64,000 nt of DNA, taken from NCBI RefSeq assembly GCF_003589595.1, contig NW_020653728.1, positions 248,968 to 312,967 on the forward strand, read 5' to 3'. Position 1 is the stretch's first letter, and each line of letters begins with the position of its first letter. Positions 53,301 through 64,000 of the stretch are shown piece by piece. The DNA comes from Hyposmocoma kahamanoa (taxonomy: Eukaryota; Arthropoda; Insecta; Lepidoptera; Cosmopterigidae). Position numbers and translations under genes: made by a program. The notes below the pieces were generated by a model. It had not been told where the DNA came from and did not search any database. It saw only the letters and a program-made list of their open reading frames with translations.

Positions 53301-53653
53301 ATGAAAGAAAATTAATCAAAGCCTTGTAACGTCCCCGCTGCACAGGTAACGATCAAACAAAGCAATAAACATGTATTATCCCGGAGCTTTGCCCACTGCC
53401 GTTGATGTGACGCGACGCGGCACGTGCGGACTGACAGACGGAAAGATTTATTGGTCGTGTTACATTTAAAAACTTCATTTATGCAAGTACCTATTGTAAT
53501 TTTTATTATATTAATGTCTACTGGAGATATTAAAAATGCAAGTTACAATTGTAATAGGATATTATATTATTATTTCGCTTATCTATTTACTTTTGTAATG
53601 AAGCTACCATTATCTTTTGTTGTAGATATTTTAATAACTAAATGCTTCTAAAC
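50331..53653. other. otp upstream flank, no gene seen
   Basis: Putative otp leader and promoter region nearest 50.3-50.7 kb; no TATA or initiator I would defend. A pyrimidine tract with a run of 14 C lies at 52337-52392. One tRNA-like remnant at 53016-53092. Confidence 0.4.
53016..53092 (-). repeat. tRNA-like sequence (second type)
   Basis: On the minus strand: A-box match TAGTCGAGAGG and B-box-like GGGATCGGTCCCC about 50 bp apart. Likely a SINE head. It does not fold as an intact tRNA by eye. Confidence 0.4.
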
Positions 53654-53951
53654 AGTAGTACCAGTAAAGCTTCTGGTGAAAGAGCTCGTCCAGTGACGTA
53701 CTGCCACCTTACCCATTTCTGCCGCCAAGCAGTAAGCAGTGATGGCCACATTACTGTGTTTCGGTTGTGAAGGGTAAGGGCGCCGGTGAAATTACAGGCA
53801 CATGAGCCTTCCCAACTTATGTCTTTCTCGTTCTTTCCCTTATCTATATGATTTAAAGCTCTGAGTAACACTGCACTGTTATGGACAGGCGTGTCGCTTA
53901 CCACCAGGCGCACGACTTGTTCATCCCGTCACTTGGCATTATAAAAAAAAA
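53654..53951 (+). repeat. SINE-like repeat, copy e
   Basis: Full-length copy ending CATTATAAAAAAAAA, upstream of otp. It has a small internal change around 53820-53850 relative to the other copies. Confidence 0.8.
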
Positions 53952-54339
53952 CATTATTGATACCTTTCAACAATTATTATACTTAGCTTCCTTCTACTTA
54001 TTTTTACTAAAGTCTCTAAATGGAGTTACTTATCATCGCTAATCCGTTATACATCTCACTGCCGGGCACTGATCTCCTCCGAGGGTTGAGGACTTCACAT
54101 TTTTTACCAGGGGTTGTGAACCTTCTTGGAGATTTCATCATAATAATATGTCATTAGGAATAATCTTTTCGCTTAACTTTGTCCTATTTTGTTTCTTGTT
54201 CAAACTTATATGTCCAACTGATATATAGACGAAGATCCAGTTGTATTAGAGGTTATCTATAAAATATTACAATGAAACTTGATAATATACGTATTTTTCA
54301 TTTTTGAGAGTTCAATTTTTATTTTATTTATTCCATAAA

Positions 54340-54705
54340 AAACTCAAAATAATTTGTTATGATTATTAATACAAAGATCGAAAACTCAGAAAAAATTCCT
54401 TCGATCCGGCCGGATTCGCACCGACGTCTTCAAGCATACCGTGGCAGACGCTATACCAAGTAAGCCACGGAACGAACCAGCGGACCTCACGAATTTTTCT
54501 GTGTGCCTGTTGTCGTGTCTTTGCATTTGGTTTTTCAACGATTATTTAGTCGTAGCGTCATCTATTAGAAATCTATGAAAGTTTTAGTACCAAAGTTTTA
54601 TCAGATACCAAATCCGACAGGATCGAAGGAATTTTTCTGAGTGTTCGATCTTTGTATTAATAATAATAACAAACTAATGGAGTAATTTCACAAAAAATAA
54701 TTGAA
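54340..54705. repeat. tRNA-derived repeats in inverted, head-to-head arrangement
   Basis: Minus-strand copy 54340-54590: B box TGCGAATCC, T stem GTCGG/CCGGC, acceptor CGTTCCG/CGGATCG. It is followed by the plus-strand 3' half at 54604-54705 (AGGATCGAAGGAATTTTTCT, TTCGATCTTTGTATTAATAA). The 3' tails point outward. Confidence 0.7.
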
Positions 54706-55386
54706 TATTAATTCAATAAAAATTTTAAAAACTCAAAAGAATTATTATTGTTTTGTATACGTAGAATCCTCTACGCGCTACTTAGCTCTGGCCTACGCCG
54801 TAGCGGCATACTTCAAATACTTCGCATACCGTCCCCGTCGCTCCCCGCCCCGCGCTTCACTCGCCAGCAGCCATGATTGCCTCGTAGGGAATGTCTGGTA
54901 TGCGTCTTCGGTTTTCCAGGAATACCGTAAATGTACATTATGTACATGAACCAAATAATATAGGCTTTAAAACTATTGTGCTACACGCTATCAAAAATAT
55001 AAAATATCCGTCTTGTATATAGATACTTAAAAAAATACAGATCGTCCTGGTATCACAGTACACAACTATTGGCAAACTGACATGCCTGATGACATAGTAG
55101 TAATAACTAAGCAGCGCTGCATCAATCTTTTAATATATAGTATATCAATAGTCCACCAGAGTGGCCCGATGCGTGGGAACTACAAAAGGTTTTGAAGGGT
55201 CATGAATCGTTTTCCACACAAACGTCGTGTACAATGCGGCCACAGTGATTTAAACCATCGAACCTGAATTGAGGAACGCCCGCTCGCCCACTGCCGCCGC
55301 TCTCTCACTATATAAGATAGAAACTTATATATAATTAAAAGGTTCAGTTTACTACTTTAAGTACTCTTGATAACTGGAATTGCTAG

Positions 55387-55600
55387 CTTTTTAACCGACT
55401 CCAAAAAGGAGGACGTTGTCAATTCGACTGTGTTTTTTTGTGTATGTTACGAAATTGCTGATGCTACTGAAACCGAAACCTTATCCAATTTTTCTTTTTT
55501 TTGAAAATTCTACCCCCAAAGGTGACATATTAGGGGATGAATCCGGTTTATTGAATTTTACCGACTTTCCGTTAACCGATTTCAGTAAAACTTATAACTT
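55387..55600 (+). repeat. Dispersed MITE-like repeat, copy 5, right end missing
   Basis: Opens CTTTTTAACCGACTCCAAAA and contains TCAATTCGACTGTGTTTTTT and GGGGATGAATCCGGTTTA. It stops after TTTCAGTAAAACTTATAAC without the inverted right terminus. Confidence 0.6.
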
Positions 55601-56088
55601 GTAATACAAATAATGTTATGGTGACCTAGAGCCGGTTTGATGATGGAAATGGCAGACGGATGAGAGGAACTCCTCAACAGCGTACAGCGGCTTCCTTGTG
55701 TTTGAACTCATATGACTCGTTTTGTCGAGGACTACGTATCCACGATAAGCAAGGCTGACCTGCCACGCTCCTAAATTGTATTTCAGATATTCAAAACAAA
55801 GTTCGTAACTCGTTTCCATAGCTGTGAGGCGCCCTCCACTCGAGTCCCCGCTTCAATATAATTGTTCCGCATGGCTTCTCTGCTGTGCCTGTATTGCACG
55901 ATAGTACATATTGCTATTTACTATTAATGATGTAAAATCTAATTATGTACGTACATAATAACGTGTAAGGGACGATGAGTGTAGTAGATAAGTATGAATT
56001 TCATAGATACAATTTATTAAGAATGAAAGAGCAAATAAATAAAAGGGAGTCGAAATCACATTATCAAAAATACCAAGTGACACAGAGT

Positions 56089-56345
56089 AGTAAGCGACAC
56101 ACTGTCCATTACAGGTGCAGTGCCATGCAGAGCTTTAAATCACAAAGGTCTGAGGGGCACTGCCACTGCGCCTGTCACCCTAAGACATAAGCTGACAAGT
56201 CCCATGTGCCTATAATTTCGCCAGCACCCTTACCCTTCAAAACCGTAACGTAGTATGCTTTCATTTTTGCATGGCAGCAGAAATATGTAAGGCGGCAGTA
56301 CTTATCTGGACGAATTCTTTGACAAGGGGCTCTACTGATACTAAA
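56089..56345 (-). repeat. SINE-like repeat, copy f, lacking the A-rich tail
   Basis: Minus-strand copy running from the TAAGCGACAC core to the head at about 56345. The 3' tail seen in the other copies is absent. Confidence 0.78.
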
Positions 56346-56828
56346 TTTTATAGCCGTTAAATTTAAAAAAAGAGAATGTCCGTAGCAAGATAATAATATG
56401 CCCAACCGAACTGGGGAAAGTCTCATAGCGCTAGAGCCACGAATCTAACCCCAGGACACAACCCAGAACACGCAAATCAGAACTAATTTTACACAAGTTG
56501 GTTTACCTAATTGATATTATCGATTATTGAACCCAGGTTTTCCTCACCTAGCGTTCACAATGCTAGCGGAGCTAAGCCACTGAAGTCGCCGGAACAAGAG
56601 ATTGTAGCCTTTTCGTTTCATGTCACATATAGACGTGACAAAAGAAAACGTAAAAACGGTACATTAAAAAAAATTCTTAACATAAATGGCACTTCTATCC
56701 GCACCCTTGGTATAATAAAGACATCTGTAATCGTATGCCAAAGGTGCTTTTATTACATGAAAGTCATAGAATGAATTACTTGAAACAAATTATGTACAAG
56801 ATATGAAATTTTATAATTCTCCTATGTA

Positions 56829-58368
56829 CACACATCAAAAGTGTCTAGGGATCAAGTATGTTTAAGAGTATTGCTGCAATTAGGGTAATTATATTAACTT
56901 TTTTGTATCGCTATTGATACGTTTTAGTGAGTTTTAACATTTAAATAAGGAATATTGTTTAAAATTCGATAATAAGAAGAAAATCGATTGTCAATGTGGT
57001 TTTGTATAAAAATGAGTTATAGCGTTTTGACAAAATTACAATATCTGCATCGGAACCGAAACAATTTGCATTATTATGGAGAGACGACATCATTTAACCC
57101 GAGAAGTGATGATGCGAGCCGTCGGAATGTTGGAAGCTGGTTCCAGGCAACGTGCTGTGGCTTTCACTCTTAACACTACACACAGCGTCATAAGTCGCCT
57201 CTGGACGCGCTATCGCATGACGGGCAGCGTGGCCGAGCGACATGGAGGACGATCTCGCATCACGACTCGCAGACAGGACCGGTATATCCAAAATACTGCT
57301 CGACGGAATCGTACCATGACCGCCATGATGTTGGTTACGAGGCTCCACAGCTCCTCAGGCTTGCTAATAAGCGATCAAACAATCCGAAATCGTTTACGTG
57401 AAGTGGGTCTGCGATCCCGAAGGCCCCTCAGAGTTCCACCTATTGCACCCTGCAATCGCAGGACCCGTTTACGATGGACTCGCGAACACAGAAACTGGGA
57501 GGAAGAAGACTGGCGCTATGTGTGCTTTTCGGATGAATCCCGCTTCGGTATGAGACCGGATACAAGACGTACTCGAGTTTGGAGAACATCTGGACGTCAT
57601 GAACGTTTGAGATATTGTCAGGAAGTTCATCCATATGGTGGGGGAACAATAATGATATGGGCCGGTATTTGGATCGGCGGAAGAACCGATCTCATTTGGA
57701 TCAGGGGTAACCTCAATGCTCAAGTTTACGCAGAGAGGATTGTTTCAGATGTTATCATCCCTTTGCGAGGCCAGTTGGGTGATTCATTTCAACTAATGCA
57801 TGACAACGCACGTCCACACACGGCTAGAGTCGTAACATGCATTCTTGCCGAAGCTCGTATCAACGTTCTGCCGTGGCCTGCTCAATCGCCAGACCTCAAT
57901 CCAATTGAGCACGCATGGGATATGCTTCAAAGAAGAGCTGTGCCGAGTATGCATACCGTACATACTCTACAACAATATTTTGACTTGTTACAAAACACAT
58001 GGGCGGCCATTCCTCAAAGTGATTTTGATGAACTCATCTTAAGCATGCCAAATCGCTGTAATTGTGTGATTCGTGTTAATGGTGGAAATACAGATTATTA
58101 ATTTTCTTATCTTTACAATAAAAATGAGCAAAATCATCATTTTCGCCATTTTTTTGTCATTTAATTGACGCCGTTAATTTGAGTTTTTTCCCACAATTTG
58201 CAAAAACATCAATTTTAGTTTATTTTAATTAAATATAGGGGTAAGCGGTTAAATAAAACATAAGCATTAAAGTAAGAAGTCGTCCTGGAAGACTGGATTT
58301 GGTAAATATTGCTTAAATAATTTTTATTTCAAAAATATTCACTTGATCCCTAGACACTTTTGATGTGG
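56829..58368 (+). mobile_element. Complete Tc1-like transposon
   Basis: A 1540-bp element with perfect 26-bp inverted repeats (56832-56857 and 58341-58366), outermost 2-3 bases differing slightly, flanked by TA dinucleotides (56827-56828 and 58369-58370) as expected for Tc1/mariner insertion. It encloses one uninterrupted transposase gene on the plus strand. Intact TIRs and ORF imply a recent insertion. Confidence 0.92.
57076..58101 (+). CDS. Tc1-family DD34E transposase, intact
   Basis: 341 aa, the usual Tc1 size; cuts and pastes the element at TA sites. The N-terminal paired-like helix-turn-helix region (residues 1-110: REVMMRAVGMLEAGSRQRAV, GGRSRITTRRQDRYI) binds the TIRs. Catalytic triad: D in CFSDESRFGM, D in MHDNARPHTA, E in SPDLNPIEHAWD, with 34 residues between the last two (DD34E). 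A GGGTIMIWAG block lies between them. ATG 57076 is the only suitable start, 219 bp inside the left TIR. No stop or frameshift. Confidence 0.93.
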   Translation: MERRHHLTREVMMRAVGMLEAGSRQRAVAFTLNTTHSVISRLWTRYRMTGSVAERHGGRSRITTRRQDRYIQNTARRNRTMTAMMLVTRLHSSSGLLISDQTIRNRLREVGLRSRRPLRVPPIAPCNRRTRLRWTREHRNWEEEDWRYVCFSDESRFGMRPDTRRTRVWRTSGRHERLRYCQEVHPYGGGTIMIWAGIWIGGRTDLIWIRGNLNAQVYAERIVSDVIIPLRGQLGDSFQLMHDNARPHTARVVTCILAEARINVLPWPAQSPDLNPIEHAWDMLQRRAVPSMHTVHTLQQYFDLLQNTWAAIPQSDFDELILSMPNRCNCVIRVNGGNTDY

Positions 58369-61300
58369 TAAGTATAAAAAAGTTCTTTAAACTTTAAACG
58401 TCTCTCCTGAAATGTTGTAATTTTGCAGATGTGACTTTATTACACCAAGAGTGCATATTAATAAAACAATTACCTTTAGTCATAGAACTTTCAGAAATTC
58501 GTACAATTTGTATTTTAGCTGATGTGATGTTGTATGGAACTTACTAATGACAGGAATAACGTGAATAGCATGAACAAAATCGGAATGGCATCCACATTCT
58601 ATGAAACTAATGCCGACTGTACTCTCGTACACTACAGTGCAGTTTAGACCAGCTCTAAGCCACGTATAGATATTGAGCCTGTTTGTGACTGGGTCGCCGG
58701 TGCTGTAAACCGAAAAGGGTTCAAATTAAATCTCTTTTTATAACATATTTGAAGTTTTAAGGTATTGCAAAATAATTTATTAGGCCTACACCTTTTAAAA
58801 GCTTCTCAATTGAGAAGCAGATGTACGGTCGAATCCCGGTGGTAGCATGTACCTGTTTGACTTTAATTTCTAAGATACGTAGAATTCAAAATGTGTTGTA
58901 GCAATACCTCTCGCTAACGGCGAAGGAAAACATTCTGATGGAACCTGCAGACCAAAAGGTTGTTACTTCAATATGTAAACATATTGTTTTATTTAATGTT
59001 AATTCTCGCGACATGTAAGTGCAGTATTGGCGTAGTTATATTAGGGGAGAAAGCGGCCAATATTTCGGGCGCCCTGCCGCGACAATTTAATATTATCTAG
59101 ACATTTTTCTTTTTTTTTTTCTTTACTAAGCAAAGTATCATAAACCAGTGATCGGAATTAAGAGAGTTAATCTACCTATAGGTTGAAGTACTCATTTCGA
59201 CATCAATATAAATGTAATAAAATTTCATTTTTACTCTTTGTTTTCTAAACATTCCCAAATATAGGGTTGTCTCAAGTTTATTTTTTAAACAGCTTTACTA
59301 TTTAAATACGTAGCTAACTGCGTATGTATAGAAACACAAATACAATATTATTTTTGAGACAATAATTTGTAGCACGTGCACATAATGTATTCAAATTTCA
59401 ATAAGTACACAGCATATTCAAATATAATCAGTTCCGAGAAGTCTCGGGATTTATAGAAGGAATTGTCCACTTTACTCTTTACTTTAGCTAAATTAACTGC
59501 CTCCATTCCAATCACTGGTAATGACTTGTCATAATACTTTCTATACTTGTTTAAAATGTACAGTACTTTGTCCATGATTACGCTTTTAATGCGTGTTCCG
59601 TTAATATTAACCAACGAAACAAATTCAACAATTCACTTAGCATTGACTTAGAAATCAGCATTCACTTAAGTCTAACTTAACTGGGGTTAAGCGAGCAGTT
59701 AGCGTGATTACTGCTAATGCGTCTTTACTTAAAACTAATGCTATTAGCGTGAGAAAGATGGGGATAATGGAAAGCTACGTTCGTGTGAGAGGGATACCTA
59801 GTAGATTGATTAAATAGATTGAAAGACAGAAGTGGAATAAGACTTTCCAGGAGAGTACGAGTATATTACCCATTTATTCGATAGAACAAAAAATAGTAAT
59901 GCAATATTTTTTATTCACATTTAGATTAATGAAAATATTTTCCGGTGTCTTTCTCCGTCTTAAGTCTATGGAAGAGCGTTGTCCTGCTTGTACAACCGAT
60001 CACCGACCGACCGACGAGCTGCAAGTCTTTCAAAAGATTTTTAAAAGTATGTTTGTTTTTTGTTATAAAAGAAAGAGCGGTGGTTTCTTAATTAAAAGGG
60101 GTCCAAAACCCTGTGGTGGCATGTGCGAGTATCTCTCTAAAGGTAAAGGAAAACATAAAATCTGCAAGTCAGTCAAAGTTCACAATCTTGTGATTGTAGT
60201 GAGATCAACAAGATTCATTTTTAGTCAAATAAAAAAAAGAGTAGTAGAACACATAAAAATAAGATTAGTATTACAAATAATTATTCTTTTTTTTTATAGA
60301 GGTACGTTAATGTGCATTCGATCCAGTGCATGTAAAAAGAAGCCTGACAATGACTCTCACTTTGTATAAAAAGTATAGTTCGGAGCAATAATAGCATGTG
60401 ATAATGTCATTGCGATGTCACTATATTGTAATATAGCAGTGGTATTATAAAGAAGAACAAATAATTGTCTTGCCTGTGTCCAACCGGTTGACTTGTTATT
60501 AGCGTCGTCATAACAGACCATTTCCACAAATTCATCTCATATCTCGTTTGATCACACACACGACTCGATTTGTATTTTTTCTCGACGATCTGCAATAAAA
60601 TGGCAAACATAATAAATAAATTACCTCCCCATGTCGTCAATATCATTACCAACGGATTACAAGGCATTACGGGAGATGTGATCTCCCCTGACTTGAACGA
60701 TGTTATGCAAATAAACAATAACGCATGAAAACGTGGTTGAGGGTTCTTTTGGAAAATCCAAGGTTGGCAAAGTAATCTTTTTTTGTACATCTGGTTCTCG
60801 GTCACTAATAACTCAACATCAAAACTCGCCTGTTCTATGTTTCTTCAATGCCATGTCCAACTATAATCTATCGTGAGTATAGATTAGGTCAATCTGGAAA
60901 TTGTAGGTTCCTTCTTAAGTGAAACGTCTGTGGTTAGCAGCTACAGTAGAGTATGATTGATTGTTTCATTTACTGGTTTGAACCAGTGAATATCATATAA
61001 TGCTATAATAAAATTATCTTGTAACTGTAATCTATACATGGCAAATAAACTAATTTAGATTCAGATTTTTTGAAGATTAACCTAAAAAAAATTGTCGGCG
61101 ATTTGATTGTGATTTATGTTATTTTAGTACATCAAAAGTGGCTTCAAAATTCTTATGATCTGGTGAATTTGTGATGGTTATATATTTGAAGACGTTTATT
61201 AGTGAGATTAGACTTTTTAAATCATATCTAAAATAAAAAATAGGAAGATGGGTAACTATTGGTTACACTAATCAATAGTAAAAGAAGTGTTCGTCTTTAT

Positions 61301-61569
61301 GAAAACATGCTAAAGATTTTGTTATAATGTCGAAGATGCCCATAGAATAAATTAGCGTTCCGTCAATATTATTCTTTTTATCATACATCTTTTTATCAGT
61401 AGGTATGAAGGAAACGCAGTTCGATTGTCGCTAATTCATCGACTCGTGCTAGATAGGTGGTGGGAAAAACTATTTGCCCACCACTGCATAAATAAGATAT
61501 AGGATAGTTCTACGTGATTTTCGTGTTATGATCATAGATTTAATATACTAAATCTATGGTTATGACTAT
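58369..61569. other. otp upstream flank, no gene supported
   Basis: Includes a LINE 3' UTR-like stretch at 58800-58960 (GGTCGAATCCCGGTGGTAGC; GCGAAGGAAAACATTCTGAT). ORFs at 59347-59614 (minus) and 59899-60369 (plus) are A/T-rich and unrecognised. A 10-bp inverted repeat sits at 61533-61558. Confidence 0.4.
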
Positions 61570-62650
61570 AAAAAAGGTTTAAACCCGCAAGAATGTTTTA
61601 AACTTTTAGCCACAACTTTTGGTGATACTGCTTGTTAATGAGCTACAGCTTTCAATTGGTTTGCTGAATTTAAAAGAGGACGGGGAAGCTTTGGAAATGA
61701 GGCGAAGTCAGATCGGCCGCCAACCGCAGTTGCTCAAAAAAACGTTCAAGCTGTCGAAAAAGTAATTTGTAAAAACCAACTAACTACATTATGTAGAGCT
61801 TGAGCGAGAACTAGGCATTGGATCAGCAGCATTGCAAATTATTATTCACGGACAACTGTCTCTCTATAAGCGTTGTTCAAGATGGGTTCCGCACAAAGTT
61901 AACGATGAGCACAAACAAGTTCGTGTGGATTGGTGCAAATTTATGACAGATAAATTCGAGCCTGGTGAGAAAAAAAAACGTTTGTGATATACTGACAGGT
62001 GACGAAACATGGTCATATAACTATGATCCTGAAAAAAAGCGACAGCCCACTGTGTGGTGCTTTGAAGATGAGCCGACGCCAACGAAATGTCGTCGTACAC
62101 GAAACACACAGAAACAAAAGGTCACCTCATTTTTCTGCATGATGGGACACATTGCTACTGTAGTGCTAGAGGATCAAAGGACAGTTAACTCCGAATAGTA
62201 TATAACAGTTTCTGACCCAAAAGTGTTGTCAGCTTGGTGTGACAAGCGGCCGAAGTCAGGAATCCGGCACCTCCTCTGGTATCACGACACACTTCACGGC
62301 ACACTTCTGCTAGAACACTCGACTATTTTCATCCAAAAAATGTCAATATCCTGCCTCCACCCGCCATATTCCTCTGATTTAGCACCTTGTGAATTTTACC
62401 TCTTTCCAAAAATTAAAGAAAAATTAAGAGGCAAGCGGTTTGAAAGCAAAGAAGATGCCTTGGCTGCTTATGACTTGGAGATTTCTGAGATGTCCAAAGA
62501 AGAGTGGTTATAGATATTTTCCAAGTGGTTTAGACGAATGGAAAAGTGTATACGTGTTCGTGATGAATACTTTGAAAAAATCGATACCTGTAATAAGAAT
62601 AAATTTTATAATTTTTGAAAATCTAATTTCTGGCATGACCCTCGTACACT
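61570..62650 (+). pseudogene. mariner transposase, inactivated
   Basis: Readable in pieces: FNWFAEFKRGRGSFGNEAKS DRPPTAV (DNA-binding region, about 61650), VDWCKFMTDKFEPGE, ILTGDETWSYNYDPEKK (first catalytic Asp, about 61990), GHIATVVLEDQRTVNSE, then YHD and SSDLAPCEFYLFPKIKEKLR. In-frame TAG codons at 62196 and 62511 and frameshifts near 61800 and 61965 break it. The third catalytic residue is Glu instead of the Asp usual in mariner. No clear TIR pair found. Confidence 0.85.
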
Positions 62651-64000
62651 CCCTAATATCAAACTAAAAAGCCGAAAAGAGCCAGTAATGCAAGTGATTA
62701 AACGCATAATAATTTATTCAGCGCTAAGCAGTGGATACACTCGCGGGCATTGCGAGGGGGCCAGTTAAAAACCGTGTAAGTTTATTACACCAGCGGTGCT
62801 GGGGCGCGTGGGTGCACTATTGGGCTAAATTAAGGGACCAACATTAGAAAGTTAAACTGCTTAATGAATTTGAAAGAATTGCAAAATCCAATTCGAGGCT
62901 TCCTGCATTAGATCAGTGTTAAATCAATGCGTCAGCTGGCTAAACGCTTATGAAGCGCGGTTGTTGAACTATCTCTTTATTCCAAATCTAGAAGTTATGA
63001 CTACGAACTTAACGTTTATGATAGAGTCGTGATAACAAACAGTTTTTTATATTTTTAATTAATTTATTATTATATTACACAGGAATGAATTTATTTGAGA
63101 TTTCGTAGACAATGAAATTAATGAGTAAAGACAAGGTGATTTCATACCAGTGTTATTTCTCATCATAACGAGTTGCAGAAGCTCATATCTGTTGTGTCTA
63201 AGCAAGTGGCGCAGATATAACTTTCGCTGGTTGATGAATTTCAGAAGCTTTCGTTTTTATCCAAGTAGACATTTTTATTGGTATCATTTTTAGTCCACGA
63301 GATGTGTGTCCGGGCCTCTCATCCGTATAGAAGAATTAGCCAGATGCAGCAGCGAAAAAGTTGATCGCGCACATGAATCTTATAACGACGGCAACATTAT
63401 ACTTTCCTCATGGCGTTAAAAGTACTCTTGACAACTTGCGAGTTTTAATTTAATTTCCGCTGTCCCAATCTTCCGTTAGCCATGTACCGAGATATTTGTG
63501 TATACCCACTCTCTCAAGTCTACCTTGGCTACAAAGGCCGAACACATTCAGTACTCCGTAGCGGCTTTTTCCAACACGCACTTTCCTGACTGGCTACAAT
63601 GTTTCATGTGGTCACTTCTCCTCTTTTTTGAACTTTATGCAATCCTAGTACATAATAATTGTCTAGGTGTCGTATAAACATAAATATTAGTTGCGTCACT
63701 AATTCTGATCATCAGTGTACCCGAAGACAGCGGTGGCGAGCAAAGGCGGGGCGGCGTATTAACTTATAATAAACGGCGGTGCTCCCCCACACACCCCGCG
63801 CTGCGTTCTTCGACACCGCCGGTATGGTACAAAACATGCTCGCTATTCTCGAGGTTTCAGGATAATCTGTGAAAATACATATCACATGTACCTTTATATT
63901 TCGTATTTATATTAGAATTCAGTGATGCATGATTATTTTTTTAATTGACCTTCAAATTCACAAAATAGTAAAGGTGCGATACACATAAAATTATAATATG
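62651..64000. other. otp upstream flank, no gene seen
   Basis: The stretch 62690-62920 is complex and non-repetitive. GC-rich sequence at 63735-63830 could be a promoter or an exon edge of a neighbouring gene; I cannot support either. Confidence 0.35.

Noticed and set aside
59347..59614. 88-aa minus-strand ORF (KVLYILNKYRKYYDKSLP)
   Set aside because: Coding-like for about 60 residues, but I recognise no family and see no splice context; not enough to call a gene.
59899..60369. 156-aa plus-strand ORF
   Set aside because: No recognisable domain; A/T-rich, Lys/Ile/Phe-rich, and the central part resembles a degraded LINE 3' UTR.
1..64000. CRISPR arrays, bacterial operons, rRNA genes
   Set aside because: None seen; spliced homeobox gene and eukaryotic transposons show an animal nuclear genome.

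Overview
The window is arthropod genomic DNA, most likely lepidopteran. It is A/T-rich and full of degraded transposons: several families of non-LTR retrotransposons, mariner and Tc1 elements, a copia fragment, a six-copy SINE-like family, tRNA-derived repeats and foldback MITEs. A run of 10 Ns inside an (AAAT)n tract at 10281-10290 marks an assembly gap. Coding DNA is a small fraction of the total.

The main gene is on the minus strand: orthopedia (otp), a paired-class homeobox transcription factor. I assembled eight coding exons between 50223 and 8451. All splice sites are GT/AG, all junction phases agree, and the coding length is exactly 960 nt (319 aa plus stop). The homeodomain is about residues 85-144, split by introns after R91 and Q130, and a C-terminal OAR motif ends the protein. 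Two introns are very large: intron 1 (16.6 kb) and intron 4 (21.7 kb). Intron 1 hosts a nearly complete LINE and several broken ones. The last intron is only 61 bp. In many animals otp is linked to homeobrain and rax (the HRO cluster); neither is visible here. Downstream of otp, on the same strand at 3813-4577, is a short two-exon reading frame that I do not recognise.

Layout: 1-4 kb is nested transposon debris (LINE inserted in a copia integrase, then mariner, LINE end, MITE). 3.8-4.6 kb holds the small two-exon gene and 4.6-8.4 kb the otp 3' flank. 8.45-9.83 kb holds otp exons 8-5. 9.8-31.5 kb is otp intron 4, relatively poor in transposon coding sequence and with several higher-complexity stretches that could be enhancers. 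31.5-33.6 kb holds exons 4-2. 33.6-50.2 kb is intron 1, with a 5'-truncated LINE (34.4-35.3), a nearly intact two-ORF LINE with a PHD-finger ORF1 (about 36.8-41.7), a broken LINE (43.7-46.8) carrying an insertion with its own target-site duplication, and another 5'-truncated LINE (47.2-48.1). The 5' flank of otp runs from 50.2 to 64 kb and contains a structurally intact Tc1-like transposon (56.8-58.4) and a dead mariner (61.6-62.6).

The most interesting signal is at the ORF1/ORF2 junction of the 37-41 kb LINE. ORF2 lies in the -1 frame, overlaps ORF1, and has no ATG before its endonuclease domain. The overlap contains the heptamer T TTT TTA in exactly the phase needed for -1 ribosomal frameshifting. 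A tRNA-like A-box/B-box pair sits about 270 bp before ORF1 of the same element.
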